Source of the DNA: Halovivax limisalsi | GTDB taxonomy: Archaea > Halobacteriota > Halobacteria > Halobacteriales > Natrialbaceae | Length of the DNA stretch: 64,000 bases | Assembly (NCBI RefSeq): GCF_023093535.1 | Contig: NZ_CP095757.1 | Coordinates: 1,550,001 to 1,614,000 of the forward strand | Reading direction: 5' to 3' | Shown: in pieces, positions 16,930 through 25,861 of the stretch | Numbering within the stretch: the first letter of the stretch is position 1 | Layout: every line of letters begins with the position of its first letter | Notes under the pieces: generated by a model | What the model was told of the DNA's origin: nothing | What the model saw: the letters and a program-made list of their open reading frames with translations, nothing else | Databases searched by the model: none | Program-made: the position numbers and the translations under genes

Positions 16930-17553
16930 ATGACCGATCTCTTTCCCGAGACGATCCGAACCGAGCGACTCCGACTCGAGCTTCTGCATCCCGAGACGGT
17001 GGACCTCCTCGAACTCTACGAGGCGGCCGGCACCCGCCCGGACGTCGAGGAGGTGACGCGCTATCTCACCTGGGACGCACACCAGACGCCGAAGGACACC
17101 CTCGAGTTCGTCGAGTTCGCCGGCGAGCAGTACGACGAGGGCGACGGGGCGACGTACGTCGTCCGCCCGCGCGAGGGGGAGGACGGGGCGGGAACGCTCG
17201 CCGGTGCGGCCGGCTGTTCCGTCGAGTGGGACCGCCGGACGATGGTCCTGGGCACCTGGCTCTCGAAGCCGTTCTGGGGCCGCGGCTACTCCGGCGAGCG
17301 CGCCGCAGCGATGCTGGAACTGGCGTTCGACCGCCTCGACCTCGAACTGGTCGCCGTCACGGCCCACGTCGACAACGAGAAGTCCAATCGGGCGATCGAG
17401 AAGTACGTCGAGGCCCACGGCGGGCGCCGCGAGGGGACGCTTCGCAACTGGCACACCTTCGACGGCGAGCCCGCGGCGGTCAATCGCTACAGCGTCTCGA
17501 AGGACGAGTGGGACGCGAACCGATCCGACGGCGAGGTCGCCTTCGATGACTGA
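16930..17553 (+). CDS. GNAT-family N-acetyltransferase, second of a tandem pair
   Basis: 207 residues, closely matching the upstream protein (MTDLFPETIRTERLRLE against MTELFPEHLETDRLRLE; both share PFWGRGYSGERA and the K/R-S-x-R-A-I-E-x-Y-V segment). It lacks the repetitive tail of its neighbour. The two genes are 53 bases apart on the same strand and likely arose by tandem duplication. An acyl-CoA dependent transfer is expected; the substrate is unknown. Confidence 0.87.
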   Translation: MTDLFPETIRTERLRLELLHPETVDLLELYEAAGTRPDVEEVTRYLTWDAHQTPKDTLEFVEFAGEQYDEGDGATYVVRPREGEDGAGTLAGAAGCSVEWDRRTMVLGTWLSKPFWGRGYSGERAAAMLELAFDRLDLELVAVTAHVDNEKSNRAIEKYVEAHGGRREGTLRNWHTFDGEPAAVNRYSVSKDEWDANRSDGEVAFDD

Positions 17554-17663
17554 CGAATCCGGCGGTGGCGAGTCCCTCCGCGTCGGGGACCCGCCTGCTC
17601 GTCGAATGCCCGTCTACGATCGCGTCGGATCGTCGAACAGCTGTCGGTGATCGTGTCGAGTCG

Positions 17664-18671
17664 TCAGTCGATGAACTCGGCGACGGCTTCCGTCGTCCGC
17701 TCTCTGTCTTCCTCGTCCATTCCGTTCGCGAACGTGACCTGAACGGCGTCGACGCCGTCGAGCGCCGCGTAGTCGGCCACCCACTCGCGGACGTCCGCGG
17801 GCGTCCCCGCGGCGGCGAGTTCGTCGAGCAGGTCGTCGGGGAGCGCCGCGGCCATCGCGTCCGTATCGCGATCCGCCCACGCGTCTCTGATCGCCTCGAC
17901 GACGTCCTGATACCCCTGCTCGGCCACCGAATCGCCGTAGTACGGGCCGTACGCACCGAGCATGAACGCGACGTCGGAGCGGGCGATCGAGCGGGCCCGG
18001 TCGGCGTCCGGGTCCGCGACGCAGACGACGGTCGGGGCGACGCGGACGTCCGCGATCGATCGGTCGCCGAGTTCGACGCCGCGGCGAAGGTCCTCGAGCC
18101 GATCGGCCAGGCCGTCCGCCGTGAGGAGCTGGGGGAGCCAGCCGTCCGCGAATCGGCCGGCCAGCTCCGTGGCCGTGGGGCCGAGCGCGGCGACGTCGAT
18201 CGGCGGGCACTCGGCGGGCGGGTCGCGGTCGTACGAGAGGCCGTCGATGTCGAACACGGCACCGCGGTAGGCCGAGGTCCCCGTTTCCGCGATGGTGCGG
18301 ACGACGTCGATCGTCTCGCGCAGCCGCCGCAGGGGCCGGTCGTAGGTCTCGCCGTGCCAGCGCTCGGTGATCGCCGGCGAACTCGCGCCGAGTCCGAGCC
18401 GGAATCGCCCGTCCGACAGGTCCGAAAGTGCGAACGCCGTCTGTGCGAGCATCGCCGGCGAACGCCCGTACGGCGAGAGCACGGCCGTTCCGAGCTCGAT
18501 CTCGCTCGTCCGGTCCGCGGCGATCGAGAGCGCGGGGACGACGTTCCAGCCCGTCGTCTCCCCGATCGAAAAGCGCTCGAAGCCGAGCGACTCGGCCCGT
18601 GCGGCGTGCGCTCCGATTTCCTCGATCCGATCGTACGCTGCCCCGTCGACGAATACCTCGAGGTCGGCCAT
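17664..18671 (-). CDS. LLM-class F420-dependent oxidoreductase
   Basis: 335 residues of the luciferase-like monooxygenase TIM barrel. Recognisable parts: ETTGWNVVPALSIAADRT near 38-55, GRSPAMLAQTAFALSDLSDG with the usual LGLGASSP near 93-100, and a C-terminal GTPADVREWVADY. In haloarchaea such enzymes use coenzyme F420 to oxidise or reduce unknown substrates. No F420 biosynthesis gene is adjacent. A TATA-like CATTAATG lies about 30 bases upstream on the minus strand. Substrate cannot be inferred. Confidence 0.87.
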   Translation of the reverse strand: MADLEVFVDGAAYDRIEEIGAHAARAESLGFERFSIGETTGWNVVPALSIAADRTSEIELGTAVLSPYGRSPAMLAQTAFALSDLSDGRFRLGLGASSPAITERWHGETYDRPLRRLRETIDVVRTIAETGTSAYRGAVFDIDGLSYDRDPPAECPPIDVAALGPTATELAGRFADGWLPQLLTADGLADRLEDLRRGVELGDRSIADVRVAPTVVCVADPDADRARSIARSDVAFMLGAYGPYYGDSVAEQGYQDVVEAIRDAWADRDTDAMAAALPDDLLDELAAAGTPADVREWVADYAALDGVDAVQVTFANGMDEEDRERTTEAVAEFID

Positions 18672-18740
18672 CGTCTCGATCCGGGACGGCGACTCACATT
18701 AATGGTGGTGGGCGATCCGCCGTCGCCGGGCGCAGCGCCC

Positions 18741-19322
18741 TCAGGCGTCGCCGCTCGCGAGGAGGTAGCCCGCGACCAGAACGCCGGCGAGGACGGTGAG
18801 TCCCCCGAGGATCGCGGCCGGCCCGTCGACGATCGAGAGCGCGCCGATCCCGACCACCAGCGCGAGGACGACGAGCCCGGCGAGGGCGAGCGCGTCCGTC
18901 GGGACCGACCGCCGTTCGGCGCCGTCGTCGGCCGACTCGCCCCGGTCCGGCGGCGACGCGAGGCGCTCGTCGACGTCGACCCGATCGTCCGGATCGACGC
19001 CGCCCGTCAGCGTCAGGTCGATGGCCGCCGTGTTCGCGCCGAAGCGCGTCGACAGCTCCACCGCGCCGGATCGGTCGCTCTCGTGCGCGCCGACGCGGAC
19101 CGGAATCGTGATCGACTCGCCGGATTCGACGTAGGGGTTCGTCTCCGCGACCGAGACGACGTCCGCGAGCTCGTCGTCGGCGCGGACGTGGAGGTGGACG
19201 GGTTCGCCGTGATTGGTGACGTGGAGGTCGAACGAGCGATCGGTCTCGATCGAGGGCGGCGTACTGTCGATGGCCCCTTCGTCGTAGCGATCGACGTGGA
19301 CCGCGATCGTCTGGGGAGACAC
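18741..19322 (-). CDS. Conserved haloarchaeal protein with beta domain and two C-terminal membrane helices
   Basis: 193 residues. The first 105 residues alternate strands (HVTNHGEPVHLHVRADDE and later IPVRVGAHESDRSG) and look like an immunoglobulin-like or CARDB-like sandwich. Residues about 110-140 are charged linker, and the last 55 residues hold two hydrophobic helices. No signal peptide is visible, so topology is uncertain. The start is a GTG at 19322, five bases after the Trm112 stop; this spacing supports it over the longer in-frame ORF that would overlap Trm112. Co-transcription with Trm112 is likely. Confidence 0.65.
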   Translation of the reverse strand: MSPQTIAVHVDRYDEGAIDSTPPSIETDRSFDLHVTNHGEPVHLHVRADDELADVVSVAETNPYVESGESITIPVRVGAHESDRSGAVELSTRFGANTAAIDLTLTGGVDPDDRVDVDERLASPPDRGESADDGAERRSVPTDALALAGLVVLALVVGIGALSIVDGPAAILGGLTVLAGVLVAGYLLASGDA

Positions 19323-19327
19323 GGGAA

Positions 19328-19519
19328 TCAGGCCGGCGTCCCGTCGCGCATGTCCGGCGGGAGCAGGTTCGGGATGCCGTCCTCGATCGGGTAGCGTTCG
19401 CCACACTCCGTACAGACGAGCGTCCCGGATTCGATCTCCGAGTCACCCTCGGCGTCTTCGAGGTCAAGATCGTGCTTGTCGAGCGGACAGCAGAGAATGT
19501 CGAGAAGCGACTCCTTCAT
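19328..19519 (-). CDS. Trm112 family protein (methyltransferase activator)
   Basis: 63 residues with the Trm112p/UPF0434 pattern: MKESLLDILCCPLDKHDL at the N-terminus, TLVCTECGERYPIEDGIPNLLP at the C-terminus, split as C-C-P and C-x-x-C metal knuckles. Trm112 binds and activates several tRNA, rRNA and protein methyltransferases; in Haloferax it is known to have many partners. ATG 19519 is chosen over 19546 because it gives the normal family start. It heads a two-gene unit with the membrane protein at 18741. Confidence 0.88.
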   Translation of the reverse strand: MKESLLDILCCPLDKHDLDLEDAEGDSEIESGTLVCTECGERYPIEDGIPNLLPPDMRDGTPA

Positions 19520-19639
19520 ACACGTCAGGCCGCGCGCATAGGTCAAAAGGTTTCGGGAAGCCGCGTCGCCGGTCGCAGGTGTCCGCCGGGGTTTCCGACC
19601 GCGTCGTCGGCCGCCGGTGGACCCTGGAGTCCACTTCCC

Positions 19640-21019
19640 TCAGTCAAACGGATCTTCGAGGACGATCGTCTCCTCGCGACCCGGGCCGACGCCGACGGCG
19701 TAGAGGTCGACGTCGAGTTCCTCGCTGACGTACGTCAGGTACGTCCGCGCCGCCTCCGGGAGGCCCTCCCAGCCGGCGTCGACGACGTCGGCCCAGTCGA
19801 CGTCCGGCCAGCCGTCGAACGTCCGCAGGTTCGCTTCGCAGCGCGCCCACTGTTCGGTCGTCGGCGGCATTGTATCGAGCTCCCGGGTCTCGCCGTCGCG
19901 GGTCGTCATCGTGTAGGAATGGCCGACCGTTACCTCGTCGAGGCCGGCGAGCGTGTCGACGTGGTTGACGACGATACCGGTGAAGCCGCTCGTCCGCGCG
20001 GCGTGACGGAGCATCGGCATATCGAGCCAGCCGACGCGTCGCGGCCGACCGGTGACGGTGCCGTACTCGCCGCCCTCGTCGCGGATGTAGGCCGCGAGCG
20101 ACTCCGCCTCGTCGTCCGCGTCGGCCGGGCCGTCGTAGCCCGGCGTCTGTCCCTCGACGCCGCCGAGTTCGGTCGGGAGCGGCCCCGTGCCGACCCGCGA
20201 GAGGTAGGCCTTCACGATCCCGATCACGTCGCCGTCGCCGACGACGGCGGGCGCGACGCCGGCGCCGACCGCGACCCCGCCCGCGCTCGGGTTCGACGAG
20301 GTGACGTAGGGGTAGACGCCGTAGTCGATGTCCAGCGCCGTCCCCTGGGCCCCTTCGAAGACGACGTCGTCGCCGTCGTCGAGGCGCCGGTTCAGGTAGT
20401 CACTGCAGTTGACCGTCATCTCCTCGTCGGCGAGCCGCTCGCCGTACTCGCGGTAGGTCTCGAAGAGTGCGTCGACGTCGAACGCCTCGTCGGGGTCGAC
20501 GCCGTAGACCTCGCTGGCCAGCGCCCGCTTTTGCGGAACGACGTACTCCAGGCGCTCGCGCAGCACCTCGGGATCGAGGAGGTCGCCGACCCGCACGCCG
20601 CGGCGGCCGGCCTTGTCCTCGTACGTCGGGCCGATGCCGCGCTTGGTGGTTCCCGCGGCGAGATCGTCCTTCGCTTCCTCCTCGATGCCGTCCAGCACGC
20701 GGTGGTACGGCAGGATCACGTGGGCGCGTTCGGCAACGCGAACGTCGGGATCGAGGCCGCGCTCGCGGAGGGCGTCGATCTCCTCGAACAGCGTCTCGGG
20801 GTTGACCACGCAGCCGTTGCCGAGGACGCCGACCGTCCCGCGGACGGCGCCGGAGGGAACGAGCGAGAGCTTGTACGTCTCCTCGCCGAGAACGACGGTG
20901 TGGCCCGCGTTATCCCCGCCCTGGTATCGCACGACGACGTCCGCCCCGTCGCCGTAGATGTCGACGACGCCGCCCTTCCCTTCGTCGCCGAGTTGCGACC
21001 CGACGATAGTAACGGTCAT
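19640..21019 (-). CDS. purA: Adenylosuccinate synthase
   Basis: 459 residues; converts IMP plus aspartate and GTP to adenylosuccinate, the first committed step to AMP. Signature segments are present: GSQLGDEGKGG at the start (catalytic Asp12), QGGDNAGHTVV (catalytic His near 40), TTKRGIGPTYEDKAGRRG, VFEGAQGTALDIDYG and TGRPRRVGWLD. The frame is open further upstream, but ATG 21019 gives the standard N-terminus and lies 26-33 bases downstream of a TATA element. The gene stands alone. Confidence 0.96.
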   Translation of the reverse strand: MTVTIVGSQLGDEGKGGVVDIYGDGADVVVRYQGGDNAGHTVVLGEETYKLSLVPSGAVRGTVGVLGNGCVVNPETLFEEIDALRERGLDPDVRVAERAHVILPYHRVLDGIEEEAKDDLAAGTTKRGIGPTYEDKAGRRGVRVGDLLDPEVLRERLEYVVPQKRALASEVYGVDPDEAFDVDALFETYREYGERLADEEMTVNCSDYLNRRLDDGDDVVFEGAQGTALDIDYGVYPYVTSSNPSAGGVAVGAGVAPAVVGDGDVIGIVKAYLSRVGTGPLPTELGGVEGQTPGYDGPADADDEAESLAAYIRDEGGEYGTVTGRPRRVGWLDMPMLRHAARTSGFTGIVVNHVDTLAGLDEVTVGHSYTMTTRDGETRELDTMPPTTEQWARCEANLRTFDGWPDVDWADVVDAGWEGLPEAARTYLTYVSEELDVDLYAVGVGPGREETIVLEDPFD

Positions 21020-21044
21020 GACAGGATCGGCTTCTGTCCCGGTC

Positions 21045-21052
21045 GATAAACC
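21045..21052 (-). promoter_or_regulatory. TATA box of purA
   Basis: GGTTTATC on the minus strand, about 29 bases before ATG 21019. Confidence 0.5.
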
Positions 21053-21142
21053 GATTACGATCCCTCGCCTCCCTCCCAGAGGGGAAGTGTTAACCCCTCG
21101 CACGTCGAACCGCAACGTGTGACCCGTGCCCGCCGAGGGCAA

Positions 21143-21152
21143 CCTTTAAAAG
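21143..21152 (+). promoter_or_regulatory. TATA box of the winged-helix protein gene
   Basis: CCTTTAAAAG, about 30 bases before ATG 21178; one of the clearest promoters in the window. Confidence 0.6.
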
Positions 21153-21177
21153 GGGCAACGACAAGTTAACAAATGCC

Positions 21178-21483
21178 ATGATAGACCGACTTGAGAAGGA
21201 GGTGGACATGTTGGAGCGTCATCTCCAGGTCCTGAAGATGGTCCTCGAGAACGAACCGATCGGCATCGTGAAGATGTCGAACGAGACCGGCTACCCGCAC
21301 CACAAGGTTCGCTACTCGCTTCGCGTCCTCGAGGAAGAGAACCTCATCGAACCGTCCAGCCAGGGAGCGATCAAGACCGAGGAGACGGAGAACTTCGTCG
21401 AGGACCTGGACGGGAAAATCGAGACCATCTCCGAGAAGCTCGAGGGGATGAAGATCGAAAACGCCGCCGAAGCCGAGTCCTGA
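21178..21483 (+). CDS. Conserved winged-helix protein, putative regulator
   Basis: 101 residues. An N-terminal helix (MIDRLEKEVDMLERHLQVLK) leads into a winged-helix-like unit (EPIGIVKMSNETGYPHHKVR, YSLRVLEEENLIEPSS) and a C-terminal coiled helix. The pattern is that of small haloarchaeal HTH proteins conserved across the class; DNA binding is inferred from the helix-turn-helix pattern only. A strong TATA box precedes it. It is divergent from purA, with 158 bases between the two starts. Confidence 0.75.
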   Translation: MIDRLEKEVDMLERHLQVLKMVLENEPIGIVKMSNETGYPHHKVRYSLRVLEEENLIEPSSQGAIKTEETENFVEDLDGKIETISEKLEGMKIENAAEAES

Positions 21484-21731
21484 CCGGCGCCGCCCGGTGG
21501 TCCGCCACCGGCTCGCGATCCCGCTCGCGGTTCCTGTCCGTGTCGGCCGGCTACGTTTTCGACGCCGTCTCGCGACAGCCCGTCGTGTCGCCGACTCCGC
21601 AGTAGCCCGCTCACGTGCGTGTCATCGCGATGCGACCGCGAGCGGCGGGCTCGTCTCGAAACTGTGACCCGCCCACACGGTAGCGTCGCGGCCTGATCGC
21701 CGTCCGAGCGACCGTACGGCGTCGAGCGCTC

Positions 21732-24332
21732 CTACAGCTCGGGGACGGTGACGTGGAAGCCGCCGCTTCTCGACTCGACCAGACAGAAGTGATAGCCCTG
21801 CTTGCGCGAGAGGCTCACGTGGCTGCGCTTCGAACTGCGGTTGAGCAGGCCGCTGCTGGTCGCCTCCTCGGCGAATTCGAGCGCGCCTGGTTCGAAGAAG
21901 CTCGACGTGACCGCGACCGCGCCGCCGAGGGCCGGGTAGTTCGCACAGACGGCCGAGGCCTCGGCCTCGAGCGACTCGAGCATCGATCGATCGGCCGGGT
22001 CGCGCGAGTCGTTGCAGTTGGCCACGACGAGGGGCGTCCCTCGCTTGTCGAACGCGGCCAGGTCGAAGGTGACGCGATCGGGGACGTTCTCGGTGTCGTC
22101 GTCCTCGAGGGAGATGGTCGCGTCGAGTTCGACGCGGTCGATCCGCGGGATCGCGTCGTACAGGTCGGCGAGCCCGGCTGCGTTGCCGGTCTCCCTGATC
22201 TCGAACAGGGCCGTCTCGACGAGCCAGCGGACGAATCGATACTGGACCGTCCCCTCGAGGAACTCGTCGTAGGACGCGTCCCCGACGGTCGCCCGGCTCG
22301 CGTCGAAGCCCGTGTGGCGCTCGAGCTGGAGGTTCTCGACGACGTCGCTCCGGCTCCCGTCGCCGTCGTGGGCCGCCTCGAGGGTCGGCTGACTCTTCGA
22401 GGCGTACCGAACGAAGACGTTCGTCCCGGCGAGGGCCTCGGCCGGTGTGAGCGTCGCCGAACCGGTCGCCGCGGGCGAACCCGTCTCCGGGGAGCCGTCG
22501 ACGCCGGCCGACCCCGCCCGGGATCCGTGACCGCCGGCCGACGCCCGCTGGGAATCGCGTTCAGCTTCGAGGGACCGGAGCTGCGATTCCAGGTCGGCGA
22601 TGCGTTCTCTGAGTTCCTCGTTCTCGCCGGCCAACCGGTCGCGCTCGGCCTCGAGTTCGTCCTTCTCGGCCTCGATCTCGGTGACGCGCTGGGTCAGGCG
22701 GTCGATCTTGTCCTCGCGTTCGAGCATGTCCGACCGCAGCGCGCGGTCAGTCGAGGCGACCGTATCGGTGGCGGAACCGTCGGCGACCGAGCCGGTGTCG
22801 GCTCCCTCGGCGGGTTCGGGAGACTGGCCGTCCGCCGGCCGGGCGGGTTCGGTCGTCTGCGATCGCTCCGACGGCGCCCGTCGCTCGCGTCCGGCGCTCG
22901 GATCCGGCCGGGAGTTCTCCGGATCGATCGACGGAATCTGACGCGTCTCCCGCCAGCGCGCTTCCTCTTTGAATCGCTCGTCGTGTTCTCCCTCGCTCGC
23001 GTCCGCCTCGGGTTCGGCCCCCGTTCGAGGCCCGGCCGCTCGATCGGCGCCGGGGTCCGCATGCCCCGTCGGATCGTCCGCATCCGGGCGGTCGTCGGGT
23101 TCCGCCCGACCGTCGGCGTCCGCTCGATCGCCCGCTCCGGGGGCCGGTCGGTTCGCGGGTGAGGCGTCCCGTCCGGTCCCGGTCGCCTCGGATGCACCGG
23201 CCGCGGCGTCCCCGTCGCCCTCGTCCGGCCCGATATCGGTCTCGTCGAACGACTCCGACCGGCCGGCCGCCGTCGCCGCGTCGTCCGCGACCGGTTCGGA
23301 CCCAGTTGCGCTATCCTCGCTGGATTCGCCGCCCGGTGACTGGTCCGACGCGTCCGCCGGTTCAGTCGCGCCGGTTCGCGAGGCCGCGTCCGTCGTCACG
23401 CCGTCGGACGCGTCGGAGGTGGGCTCGGCCGCGACGACGGAGTCCGAACCCGAATCCGCCGTCGGATCGGGTGTGGTACCCTCCGGGTCTTCCGCCGCGG
23501 CGCTTCCGGGATCGGGCGCCGACTCGGCGAGGGGATCGACCGGTTCCCCGCCCGTTGCCTGGGACTGGTCCGTCCCGGTCGGATCCGCGGCGTCGTCCGC
23601 GCTCGGATCGCTCGACGCGCTCGCGGCGTCCCCCCGCGCGTCGACCGTCGCGTCCGTTTCCGCACCGCTCGCGGGTGCACCGTTCCCACCGTCAGACGCT
23701 CCCGCCGAGGCGTCGTTCGTCGCGGTCGAGTCGGTGGCGGTCGCCGGGCCGGACCGGCTACCGTCGGCGTCGGACGTCGGGGCGGCTGCGGAATCCCGGT
23801 GTCCGGGAACGTCGGTGACCTCGACGTCGACGTCGACGACCTCGTAGAGGCCGACCTCGTCGTCGGCGCGCTCGAAGGCCTCCTCGCCGGTGACGAGGCG
23901 TTCGGCGTTGCCGATGTAGGCCGCGGACATGCGCTTGCCGCCGTAGTAGACGGCGTAGTAGTCCCCGGAGAGGACCTGTTCGCTCAACTCGACGTAGCCG
24001 GTGAACGATCCCTGTTGCAGCGTGCGGTCGACCTCGGCCAGCGAGGTCTCGTTAGTGTAGTACGTCCCGCGGCTCTCACCGCCGGTTTCGAGCATCGCGA
24101 GCAGGAGGGGAAGGACGTCCTCGGGGGCCTCGTAGATCGTCCCGCTCGTTCCGTGAACGTCCGTGATCCGGCCGTCGACGACGCCGACGACCCGGCCGTT
24201 CAGGACGAACAGCCAGGTGCCGGCGGCCGTCACGGCGCCGGAGAAATCGGCGTCGGCGAGCGCGGGCAGTTCGTCCCCGTCGAACGGGCGCGACTCCCAG
24301 CGCTCGACGCGCGCTTGCGTACGTGAGTCCAT
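21732..24332 (-). CDS. Large conserved haloarchaeal protein with long disordered middle and coiled coil
   Basis: 866 residues in three parts. Residues 1-195 form an alpha/beta domain (WLFVLNGRVVGVVDG, GDYYAVYYGGKRMSAAYIGN). Residues about 200-560 are a low-complexity acidic stretch of Ser, Ala, Asp, Thr, Pro and Gly. Residues about 570-640 are a coiled coil (LTQRVTEIEAEKDELEAERD), and the last 230 form a second globular domain ending SGGFHVTVPEL. No catalytic motif is recognised. Both ends suggest a cytoplasmic scaffold or sensor. ATG 24332 is chosen because a TATA element lies 22-30 bases upstream; the in-frame extension to 24437 would include it. Confidence 0.75.
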   Translation of the reverse strand: MDSRTQARVERWESRPFDGDELPALADADFSGAVTAAGTWLFVLNGRVVGVVDGRITDVHGTSGTIYEAPEDVLPLLLAMLETGGESRGTYYTNETSLAEVDRTLQQGSFTGYVELSEQVLSGDYYAVYYGGKRMSAAYIGNAERLVTGEEAFERADDEVGLYEVVDVDVEVTDVPGHRDSAAAPTSDADGSRSGPATATDSTATNDASAGASDGGNGAPASGAETDATVDARGDAASASSDPSADDAADPTGTDQSQATGGEPVDPLAESAPDPGSAAAEDPEGTTPDPTADSGSDSVVAAEPTSDASDGVTTDAASRTGATEPADASDQSPGGESSEDSATGSEPVADDAATAAGRSESFDETDIGPDEGDGDAAAGASEATGTGRDASPANRPAPGAGDRADADGRAEPDDRPDADDPTGHADPGADRAAGPRTGAEPEADASEGEHDERFKEEARWRETRQIPSIDPENSRPDPSAGRERRAPSERSQTTEPARPADGQSPEPAEGADTGSVADGSATDTVASTDRALRSDMLEREDKIDRLTQRVTEIEAEKDELEAERDRLAGENEELRERIADLESQLRSLEAERDSQRASAGGHGSRAGSAGVDGSPETGSPAATGSATLTPAEALAGTNVFVRYASKSQPTLEAAHDGDGSRSDVVENLQLERHTGFDASRATVGDASYDEFLEGTVQYRFVRWLVETALFEIRETGNAAGLADLYDAIPRIDRVELDATISLEDDDTENVPDRVTFDLAAFDKRGTPLVVANCNDSRDPADRSMLESLEAEASAVCANYPALGGAVAVTSSFFEPGALEFAEEATSSGLLNRSSKRSHVSLSRKQGYHFCLVESRSGGFHVTVPEL

Positions 24333-24353
24333 ACGCCAACAAGCGGCAAGCAA

Positions 24354-24362
24354 AGTATAACC
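24354..24362 (-). promoter_or_regulatory. TATA box of the 866-residue protein gene
   Basis: GGTTATACT on the minus strand, about 26 bases before ATG 24332. Confidence 0.55.
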
Positions 24363-24553
24363 GTTTCGCCTACAAATCGACAGCGCTAATTGTTCGTTCA
24401 CCCGACCGATTCGCCGGCGACGGCTTCGTTCGCACACTCCGACGCCCGAATCGCGGGCGACGACGCGGCACCGACGACACTCGGTGGCTCGGACGGCCCG
24501 CGAGTTTCCTTCGGCGACTCGCTTGGAGTCCGTCCCCCGGGTCCCGATCGGCT

Positions 24554-24832
24554 CTAGATCTTCGATTCCGCGTCGTCGGCCAGTTCCTGCATGCGCTTGC
24601 CGATCCGGCCCGCGCTCGAGAACTCGTCGCTGCTGATGGCGTTCGCGAGGGCGTTTCCGAGCACGAAGACGGCGTGTTTGTGTTCGCTCTTTGACTTGTG
24701 TGCGTCGCCGGGATCCACGTCGAGCTGGCGGTACGCGTCGAAGAGCCCGTCCTCGACGTCCTCCCGGTCGTCGAAGTACTCCATGATGATGACCAGTTCG
24801 GCGTGGAGCTCCAGCAGCTCGTCCTTATGCAT
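24554..24832 (-). CDS. UPF0058 family protein
   Basis: 92 residues, all helical: MHKDELLELHAELVIIMEYF at the start and HKHAVFVLGNALANAISSDE in the middle, the signature of the archaeal UPF0058 family. The family is widespread in Euryarchaeota and its function is unknown. A TATA-like CCCTTAACAG sits about 30-37 bases upstream on the minus strand. It stands alone. Confidence 0.85.
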   Translation of the reverse strand: MHKDELLELHAELVIIMEYFDDREDVEDGLFDAYRQLDVDPGDAHKSKSEHKHAVFVLGNALANAISSDEFSSAGRIGKRMQELADDAESKI

Positions 24833-25159
24833 GATCGCCTGTAGGTGCGTACCCCTGTTAAGGGTTTTGCGGATCGGTTCCGTTCCCGCCGCACGCGGCG
24901 GTATGCGGGCCGTTGGCGTACGACAGTAGCGGTCGGTTACGTCGGACAGATTGCGCTCGGCGTCACCGACGAAGGAGCCCCGGAGCGTCGTTCGATGGTC
25001 CGCTGGTTCGGTGGCCGTCTTCGTCTCGGTACCGTGTTCGCCGTCGACCCGCGTCTCGACCGGCCCGTCGACTCGTTCTGGAGACGGTCGGCGACCGCGA
25101 GACCGACTGCCCGGTGGCAGCCAGCTTGCTGGCCCGGGCCGAGTCAGACGACCGGGTGC
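24833..25159. other. Intergenic region (327 bases)
   Basis: The left 40 bases hold the promoter of the UPF0058 gene. The rest has normal GC content; I see no gene, tRNA or strong hairpin in it. Confidence 0.4.
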
Positions 25160-25783
25160 TCACTCTCCGGTCGGTCCACTGCGGCGACTCCGGTCGACGA
25201 GCAACGCGAGCCACGCGGCCAGGCTGACCGTCGCGACGAGTTCGGGGACGCTGAACCAGTCCCGAGCACCGCGGACGGCGCCGGCGAGCCACAGGAGCCA
25301 GGAGGCGACCGGGATCGCCCCCGCAAGAATCGAGCCCGCGGCGAGTCGTCGCTGGTCGGCCTCCCAGGCGCCGACGCCGAAGCCGATCGCCGCGACCGGC
25401 GCCAGCGTGAACGTCGCGATGGCAGCCGGCGCGTGGAGGTCGATCGGCAGGTAGACGCGCGAGTGATCGAGGAAGAAGACGCCGGCGCCCGCGAGCCCCG
25501 CGAGCGACCCGGCGAGTGCGATCGCGCCGAGGCGCTGGAGGCGATTTTGCGACAGGTCTTGGACGCGCGGAACGAAGCCGATGCCGAGTACGCCCGCGCC
25601 GGCGAGCCCGCCGTTGAACAGGGCGAACGTGCGGGCGTCGGCTCGGCCCATGTCCGAGAGCGCCCGGTGGCGCCAGGCGAACGTCGACGGCTCGGCCAGC
25701 CAGCTCGAGACCAGGATGACGCCGATCACGAGGGCCGCGGCGATCGCACCGCACGCGGTCTGCAGCCGCCAGTACGAACCCAT
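25160..25783 (-). CDS. DUF998-family integral membrane protein
   Basis: 207 residues with about six hydrophobic segments. The family pattern is clear: STFAWRHRALSDMGRADART (the conserved S-D-M/L-G segment) after the first helix, FNGGLAGAGVLGIGF, and LDHSRVYLPIDLHAPAAIAT, containing the conserved histidine. DUF998 proteins have no established function; they resemble small sensor or transporter-like membrane proteins. ATG 25783 is chosen over an upstream start because the first helix begins here. It lies downstream of the ABC ATPase gene on the same strand, 78 bases apart, and may be read through from the iron-box promoter. Confidence 0.82.
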   Translation of the reverse strand: MGSYWRLQTACGAIAAALVIGVILVSSWLAEPSTFAWRHRALSDMGRADARTFALFNGGLAGAGVLGIGFVPRVQDLSQNRLQRLGAIALAGSLAGLAGAGVFFLDHSRVYLPIDLHAPAAIATFTLAPVAAIGFGVGAWEADQRRLAAGSILAGAIPVASWLLWLAGAVRGARDWFSVPELVATVSLAAWLALLVDRSRRSGPTGE

Positions 25784-25861
25784 GTCCTCCGTTCCACCGG
25801 CGATCCCCAAGAACGGGCCCGGTCTCTCTCAGGCCGCGTGTCACCCGGCGGCCGCCCGGTT

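Noticed and set aside
17565-19394. 609-codon plus-strand frame
   Set aside because: Antisense to the F420 oxidoreductase and to the membrane protein gene; no start signal or domain.
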